Positions 59,287-64,000 of a stretch of 64,000 nt of DNA are shown piece by piece; the first letter of the stretch is position 1; the number at the start of each line of letters is the position of its first letter. Source of the stretch: Metarhizobium sp964253915 (GTDB taxonomy: Bacteria > Pseudomonadota > Alphaproteobacteria > Rhizobiales > Rhizobiaceae). The notes under the pieces were generated by a model. It made no database searches, was not told where the DNA came from, and was given only the letters and a program-made list of their open reading frames with translations. The stretch lies in contig NZ_CAXUSG020000002.1 in assembly GCF_964253915.1 (NCBI RefSeq), forward strand, positions 1-64,000, read 5' to 3'. Position numbers and translations under genes: made by a program.

Positions 59287-61496
59287 TGACGGCGGTTTTG
59301 GAAACCCTACTGCCTCCCGGTTGGCAGGATGCTTGGAAGGCCGCTCATCGCCGGATCGACCAGGCGGGATATGGCGAGGCGGTTGCCGGCGCCTATCGCC
59401 GCGCCGGCCCGGACCTTGCCAAGATTGCCGGCGCCGATGCGGCATTGCGGCTCGGCCGCACCGTTTCCGACCTGGCCATCCGCTGCGACAGGCGCACGGC
59501 TTCGATCCTGCCCGAGGCGACGCTCGCCGCCGCACGCCAGCTGCGGGATGGGCAGGCCGTCCTGCGCTGGCTGGAAACGATCGAAGCGGCTGCGAAAGCC
59601 GCGCCAAGAGCGGTCGGCGCCCTGCTGGAGAAAACCGGCCGGCTGCTGGAGGCGCTGGATCTGGACGGCTTCCGGTCCTTCGTGCGCATGGGCATCGCCA
59701 TCGGCAGCCGCGATGTCGAACGGCAGGCGGCCTTCTTCCGCCTGGAGGATGCCGAGGCGCGGCGGTTTCTTGACCGGGAGAGCGGCGTAGACGGTTTCCA
59801 TGTCTTCGAGGCGTCTCTCAGACATTTTCTGCTGGCGGTCTGGGGCATTCGCCCGCCCATTCAGGAAGCGCCGGCCACAACGCCTGAGCCGATGCGGCGG
59901 CGTTGCGGATTCGGCGGCGGCGGGATCCGGGTGCCGGCATCCTTTCCGGGGTTTGCAGCGGAGAACGGCAATCGGCTGTATCGGGCAGCCCTTGCGCATA
60001 TCGGCGCGCACCATCGCTTCACGCGGCAGCAATTTCCTGTCGGATCACTGAAGCCGCTGCAGCTTGCGGTGATTTCACTGGTCGAGGATGCGCGTGTCGA
60101 ACGGCTGGCGATGCGCGAGATGCCGGGGCTGGGGCGGCTCTGGACGCCGTTTCATGTCGCCCGGCCGGGTGGCGCGCCGGTGGCCGTGGCCTTGCTGGCG
60201 CGGCTTTCCCGCGTCTTGATCGATCCCGGCTATGACGATCCGGATGGCTGGGTCGGCAAGGGCAGGGCGCTCTTCGAGGAGGCGTTCGCGGCCGATCCGG
60301 CGGACCAGTCGCTCAGCCGGCGGATCGGCGGCATGCTCGGCAACGATCTCGGCCAGATGCGGCTGCAGTTCGACGCCAAGACCTATGTCGTCCAGCCGGC
60401 CTATCGCGACGACAATCTCGGCATCTGGGATTTTGGCGAGCCGCCGCCGGATGCGCCTGTTGTCATGGAAGAAATGATCGAGGGCGCCCGCATCGAGCAG
60501 CAGGAGCGCGACGATGGCAGGCCTGACGAGGAGAAGCAGGAGACCGATCCCGAGCAGGGTGTCAGTCGCGCGTCGCTTGCGGCCGCCGACGAGGAGGGCA
60601 GGCTTGCCGCCCGCTATCCGGAATTCGATTACATCACCGGCCGCGACCGGCCGGACTGGTGCACCGTGCGCGAATACCCGGCGCCGGCTGGCGATATCGG
60701 CGCGATCCGCCGCTTCGAGGACCGTCGCTCCGATCTGACCGACCGCCTTTCGGCGCTCATCCGCTCATCGAGGATCAGCCGTGCCGAACGGGTGCGCCGC
60801 CAGCCGGAGGGCGAATTCCTCGACATGGATGCCTGCATCGACGCGACGATTGCCCGGCGCATCGGCGAGGTGCCGGAGTTTCGCGTGCATGGCCGTTATG
60901 AGCGGCGAAGCCGTGACCTGTCGGTGCTCATCCTGCTCGACAGTTCGAAATCCACGGCCGATGCCGTTCGCGGCCCAACCGGCACGGTGCTCGACGTGGA
61001 ACGCCTCTCGACCGCATTGCTCGCCCAGGCGATGTCCGGGCTGGGAGATCCGTTCGCCGTCGCCGCCTTCTGTTCGGATAGCCGCGACGATATCCGCTAT
61101 TTTCGGATCAAGGATTTCGAGCGTCCCTACGACAATTTTGCCCGCGCCCGTCTGGCAGGCATCCGCAGCGACCTTTCGACCCGGCTGGGGGCGGCGATCC
61201 GCCATGCGGGCGAAGATCTTCGCAGTCGCCGCAGCTATCGGCGGGTATTGCTGGTCATCACTGATGGTGAACCTTCCGATATCGACGTCGATGACCGCCG
61301 TTATCTGATCGAGGATGCGCGGGCCGCAGTGCACACCCTCAACCGGGCCGCCATCGACACGTTTTGCGTCGCGCTCGATTCCGGCGCGCAATCCTATGCG
61401 GAACGCATCTTCGGCCGACGTGGCGCGATGACGATGACGGATATCGAGCAGCTGCCGGTTCGGCTGCCGGCACTCTTCTACCGGCTGACGCGATGA
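59286..61496 (+). CDS. VWA-domain protein, NorD/CbbO type
   Basis: A 736-residue protein whose C-terminal third is a von Willebrand A domain with an intact MIDAS start (LILLDSSKSTADAV) and the later Thr and Asp positions (FAVAAFCSDS, VLLVITDGEPSDID). The middle part has a long acidic, glutamate-rich loop (about residues 395-440). The N-terminal 280 residues are helical and unassigned. It is the partner of the preceding AAA ATPase and should recognise the client enzyme. It is the last gene of the amide cluster. Confidence 0.88.
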   Translation: MTAVLETLLPPGWQDAWKAAHRRIDQAGYGEAVAGAYRRAGPDLAKIAGADAALRLGRTVSDLAIRCDRRTASILPEATLAAARQLRDGQAVLRWLETIEAAAKAAPRAVGALLEKTGRLLEALDLDGFRSFVRMGIAIGSRDVERQAAFFRLEDAEARRFLDRESGVDGFHVFEASLRHFLLAVWGIRPPIQEAPATTPEPMRRRCGFGGGGIRVPASFPGFAAENGNRLYRAALAHIGAHHRFTRQQFPVGSLKPLQLAVISLVEDARVERLAMREMPGLGRLWTPFHVARPGGAPVAVALLARLSRVLIDPGYDDPDGWVGKGRALFEEAFAADPADQSLSRRIGGMLGNDLGQMRLQFDAKTYVVQPAYRDDNLGIWDFGEPPPDAPVVMEEMIEGARIEQQERDDGRPDEEKQETDPEQGVSRASLAAADEEGRLAARYPEFDYITGRDRPDWCTVREYPAPAGDIGAIRRFEDRRSDLTDRLSALIRSSRISRAERVRRQPEGEFLDMDACIDATIARRIGEVPEFRVHGRYERRSRDLSVLILLDSSKSTADAVRGPTGTVLDVERLSTALLAQAMSGLGDPFAVAAFCSDSRDDIRYFRIKDFERPYDNFARARLAGIRSDLSTRLGAAIRHAGEDLRSRRSYRRVLLVITDGEPSDIDVDDRRYLIEDARAAVHTLNRAAIDTFCVALDSGAQSYAERIFGRRGAMTMTDIEQLPVRLPALFYRLTR

Positions 61497-61508
61497 CAGC
61501 TGGGGGGA

Positions 61509-61991
61509 TTACAACCGTTCGCCGGGCAACTGGCTGGCCTGTTTGACCCAGGAAACGAACTGGGCTTCATCGAAAACATCGGTCTCGCGGATGTCGAGGT
61601 AGCGCGTATCGGCGCTCTTGGAGGCGCCGGGAGGCATGGGCTGCAGAGCCGCGCCACGGAAAAAGGCGACCTTCACGTATTTCGTAAAGCAGTGCAGGCT
61701 GAGAAACCAGCTCTCGCCGTCCTTGCCATAAAGCGGTGAGTTCCATTTGACCGCCTTGTGCACGCCCGGCACGGTTTCGCCGATCAATGCATCGAGGCGG
61801 CGGCCGAGATCGCTTTTCCAGCCCGGCATGGCGGCGATGTAGGCCTGAACCGGCGCATCGCCATACCCCTTGGCAATCTGCGGATTGCCACCGGACAACA
61901 AGACCGGCTCTCCGGCGGTTGCCGTATTCACTGTCGCCGCGGACTTGGTCCTCTTGCGAGGCGCAGACTTTTCAGTGGGTTTGTCTGCCAA
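61509..61991 (-). CDS. DUF1801 domain protein
   Basis: A 160-residue cytoplasmic protein. After a basic, Lys/Ala/Thr-rich N-terminal tail (EKSAPRKRTKSAATV) comes a DUF1801 (YdhG-like) domain with the motif HKAVKWNSPLYG and the segment FLSLHCFTKYVKVAFF. Function in this family is unknown. The start is taken as TTG 61991 because GGGAGGGA lies just upstream; a GTG at 62063 would add 24 residues. It converges on the amide operon and is not part of it. Confidence 0.75.
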   Translation of the reverse strand: MADKPTEKSAPRKRTKSAATVNTATAGEPVLLSGGNPQIAKGYGDAPVQAYIAAMPGWKSDLGRRLDALIGETVPGVHKAVKWNSPLYGKDGESWFLSLHCFTKYVKVAFFRGAALQPMPPGASKSADTRYLDIRETDVFDEAQFVSWVKQASQLPGERL

Positions 61992-62150
61992 TGATCCCTC
62001 CCAACCAGTCGTCGAATCAGCCGCCGAGACTATCACAAGCCGCCGCCTTGCAACCTCTGGCACCCGCCCAACCAGCGGAGCGGCAGGCCGGACGCAATTC
62101 GGCTCGCGGGCCTTGTTTCATGCCCGCGAGCCAATCTCGTTATTCCTGCC

Positions 62151-64000
62151 TTACTCGGCAGCGATGGAGTGGGAGGAGGGGTGCTCCTCCTGGGTGTTCG
62201 CCGCTTCTCTTCCGTGCTGCACCAGAGCGCGATTGCCGGCGATGCGGCGCATGATCACGTAGAACACCGGCGTCATGAAGATGCCGAAGAAGGTGACGCC
62301 GATCATGCCGGCGAAGACGGCGACGCCCATGGCCTGACGCATTTCCGCCCCGGCGCCTGTGGAGATGACCAGCGGTACGACACCCATGATGAAGGCCATC
62401 GAAGTCATCAGGATCGGGCGCAAGCGCAGACGGCTGGCTTCGACGGCAGCCTGCACCGGCGTTCGTCCCTCGAACTCCAGTTCACGCGCGAACTCGACGA
62501 TCAAGATGGCGTTCTTGGCGGATAGTCCGACAAGGACGACGAGGCCGATCTGCGTGAAGATGTTGTTGTCGCCGCCCGTCAGCCAGATGCCGGTGAGGGC
62601 TGCCAGCACGCCCATCGGCACGATCAGAATGATGGCGATCGGCAGGGTGAGGCTTTCATACTGCGCGGCCAGCACCAGATAGACAAGCAGCAACGCCAAC
62701 GGGAAGACGAAGAGGCTGGAGTTGCCGGCAAGGATCTGCTGGTAGGTCAGGTCCGTCCATTCGAAATCGATACCCGGCGGCAGCGTTTCCTGGGCGATCC
62801 GTTCGATGGCCGCCTGCGCCTGGCCGGAGGAGAAGCCGGGAGCCGGTCCGCCGTTGATGTCGGCGGCCAGGAAGCCGTTGTAGCGGGTGGTGCGTTCCGG
62901 CCCGGTGGTGGCATCGACCTTCAGGAGTGCCGACAGCGGGATCATCTCGCCGCTCTGCGACCGCACCTTCAGCTGGCCGATGTCCTCCTGTTTGGAACGG
63001 AACTGGGCGTCAGCCTGGACACGCACGCTGTAGGTGCGACCGAAGGCGTTGAAGTCGTTGACGTAGAGTGAGCCGAGGTAGATCTGCAGCGTTTCGAAGA
63101 CATCGGTCACCGTCACGCCGAGCTGCTGCGCCTTGGCGCGGTCGAGGTCGGCATAAAGCTGCGGCACGTTGATCTGGAAGCTGGAGAACAGCCCGGCCAG
63201 TTCCGGCGTCTGGTACGCCTTGGCGAGGAAAGCCTTGGTGGCTTCGTCGAGGGCGGGATAACCGAAGCCGGCGCGATCCTCGATCTGCAGCTTGAAGCCG
63301 CCGGTCGAGCCGAGACCGTTGACCGGCGGCGGCGGGAACATGGCGATGAAGGCGTCCTGGATGACGCCGTATTTCTGGTTGAGCTGCATGGCGATGGCAT
63401 TGCCCGACAGTTCCGGCGACTTGCGGTCCTCGAAATCGTCGAGCACGGCGAAGACGATGCCGGAGTTCGAGCCGATGGTGAAACCGTTGATCGACAGGCC
63501 GGGGAAGGCCAGCGCGTTTTTGACGCCCGGCTGTGCGAGCGTGATCTCGCTCATGCGCTTGATCACCTCTTCGGTGCGATCCAGCGTGGCGCCATCGGGC
63601 AGCTGGGCGAAGCCGATGAGATATTGCTTGTCTTGCGCCGGAACGAAACCACCCGGCACGGCCGTGAAGATGCTGTAGGTGGCACCGACCAGGCCGAGAT
63701 AGACGGCCATGACGATGCTCTTGCGCGACAGAAGCCCGCCGACGCTGCGGCCGTAGCCGTTCGATGCCGCGCCGAAGGCGCGGTTGAAGCCGCGGAAGAA
63801 CCAGCCGAGCAACGCGTCCATGCCGCGGGTCAGCCAGTCCTTGGGCGCATGGTGGTCCTTCAGCAGCAGCGCGGCCAGAGCCGGCGACAGCGTCAGCGAG
63901 TTGATGGCGGAAATGACCGTCGAGATGGCGATGGTCAGGGCGAACTGCCGGTAGAACTGGCCGGAGAGGCCGGTGATGAAGGCAAGCGGCACGAAGACGG
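62151..64000 (-). CDS. RND multidrug efflux pump, MexF-like (N-terminal part outside window)
   Basis: The C-terminal 616 residues of an AcrB-class pump; the frame is still open at the right edge. The visible part begins in TM6 (FVPLAFITGLSGQFYRQFAL) and includes the second periplasmic loop. TM10 carries the essential Lys in VGLSAKNAILIVEFARE, and the C-terminus is complete. The sequence around TM6 resembles the MexF/BepE branch more than the pump at 21138. The TM4 Asp pair lies outside. The adaptor gene is presumably beyond the edge; no outer-membrane factor follows it here. Confidence 0.92.
   Translation of the reverse strand, partial: VFVPLAFITGLSGQFYRQFALTIAISTVISAINSLTLSPALAALLLKDHHAPKDWLTRGMDALLGWFFRGFNRAFGAASNGYGRSVGGLLSRKSIVMAVYLGLVGATYSIFTAVPGGFVPAQDKQYLIGFAQLPDGATLDRTEEVIKRMSEITLAQPGVKNALAFPGLSINGFTIGSNSGIVFAVLDDFEDRKSPELSGNAIAMQLNQKYGVIQDAFIAMFPPPPVNGLGSTGGFKLQIEDRAGFGYPALDEATKAFLAKAYQTPELAGLFSSFQINVPQLYADLDRAKAQQLGVTVTDVFETLQIYLGSLYVNDFNAFGRTYSVRVQADAQFRSKQEDIGQLKVRSQSGEMIPLSALLKVDATTGPERTTRYNGFLAADINGGPAPGFSSGQAQAAIERIAQETLPPGIDFEWTDLTYQQILAGNSSLFVFPLALLLVYLVLAAQYESLTLPIAIILIVPMGVLAALTGIWLTGGDNNIFTQIGLVVLVGLSAKNAILIVEFARELEFEGRTPVQAAVEASRLRLRPILMTSMAFIMGVVPLVISTGAGAEMRQAMGVAVFAGMIGVTFFGIFMTPVFYVIMRRIAGNRALVQHGREAANTQEEHPSSHSIAAE

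Noticed and set aside
58483..61496. Nitric oxide reductase accessory genes norQ-norD
   Set aside because: No norC or norB is present and the operon is built around amide uptake and AmiE.
1..64000. tRNA or rRNA genes, CRISPR arrays, insertion sequences, integrases, phage genes
   Set aside because: None were recognised on reading both strands; short tRNAs could be missed without a covariance search.

Overview
The window looks like a piece of a Rhizobiaceae chromosome or chromid (Rhizobium/Agrobacterium/Ensifer type). The evidence is GC-rich coding sequence with strong third-position GC, many sugar, peptide and amide ABC importers, an HWE-family histidine kinase, and copies of the short palindromic intergenic repeats typical of rhizobia. 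No rRNA, tRNA, CRISPR array, insertion sequence or prophage gene was recognised. Both ends cut a gene: a chemoreceptor on the left and an RND pump on the right.

Layout. 1-6171: a chemosensory operon on the minus strand (STAS protein, CheY, CheA, CheW, transmembrane receptor) faces a plus-strand gene for a soluble receptor-like coiled-coil protein. 6269-17770: a histidine-utilisation-like island holds a divergent hutH, an SDR dehydrogenase, a polyamine-type ABC importer, a HisD-like dehydrogenase with altered zinc ligands, a zinc alcohol dehydrogenase, a HutC-type repressor and an APH-fold kinase. Three TGTATA-type palindromes lie before its transcription units. 17897-25780: purC, then a TetR-controlled RND efflux system (adaptor, pump, outer-membrane factor). 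26207-36416 (minus): a dipeptide-type ABC importer, an S58 (DmpA-type) peptidase, and an amino-sugar block (NagA, SIS-type deaminase, GntR regulator, BadF-type kinase). It is divergent from 36793-43946 (plus): a sugar ABC importer, a Gfo/Idh oxidoreductase, a ROK kinase and CutC. 43955-47568: an orphan HWE kinase, CorA and a TerC-family protein.

47993-61496 is a complete amide-utilisation system: AmiC (amide sensor), AmiR (ANTAR antiterminator), UrtABCDE-type importer, AmiE (aliphatic amidase), an NCS1-family transporter, a MetX-fold hydrolase, and a NorQ/NorD-type AAA ATPase plus VWA pair. The leader between amiR and urtA carries two adjacent hairpins with AAGGGC and AAGGGU(A) loops, followed by two intrinsic terminators. 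This is the arrangement expected for ANTAR-dependent antitermination. A second attenuator-like leader precedes amiC itself. The window closes with a DUF1801 protein and most of a MexF-like pump.

Together the genes describe a soil or rhizosphere scavenger. Solute importers are paired with the enzymes that process their cargo (imidazole compounds, peptides, amino sugars, short amides), and each block carries its own regulator. The two most unusual parts are the RNA-controlled amide island with an unexplained NorQ/NorD pair, and the HutC-controlled island built around a HisD homologue that has probably changed function.
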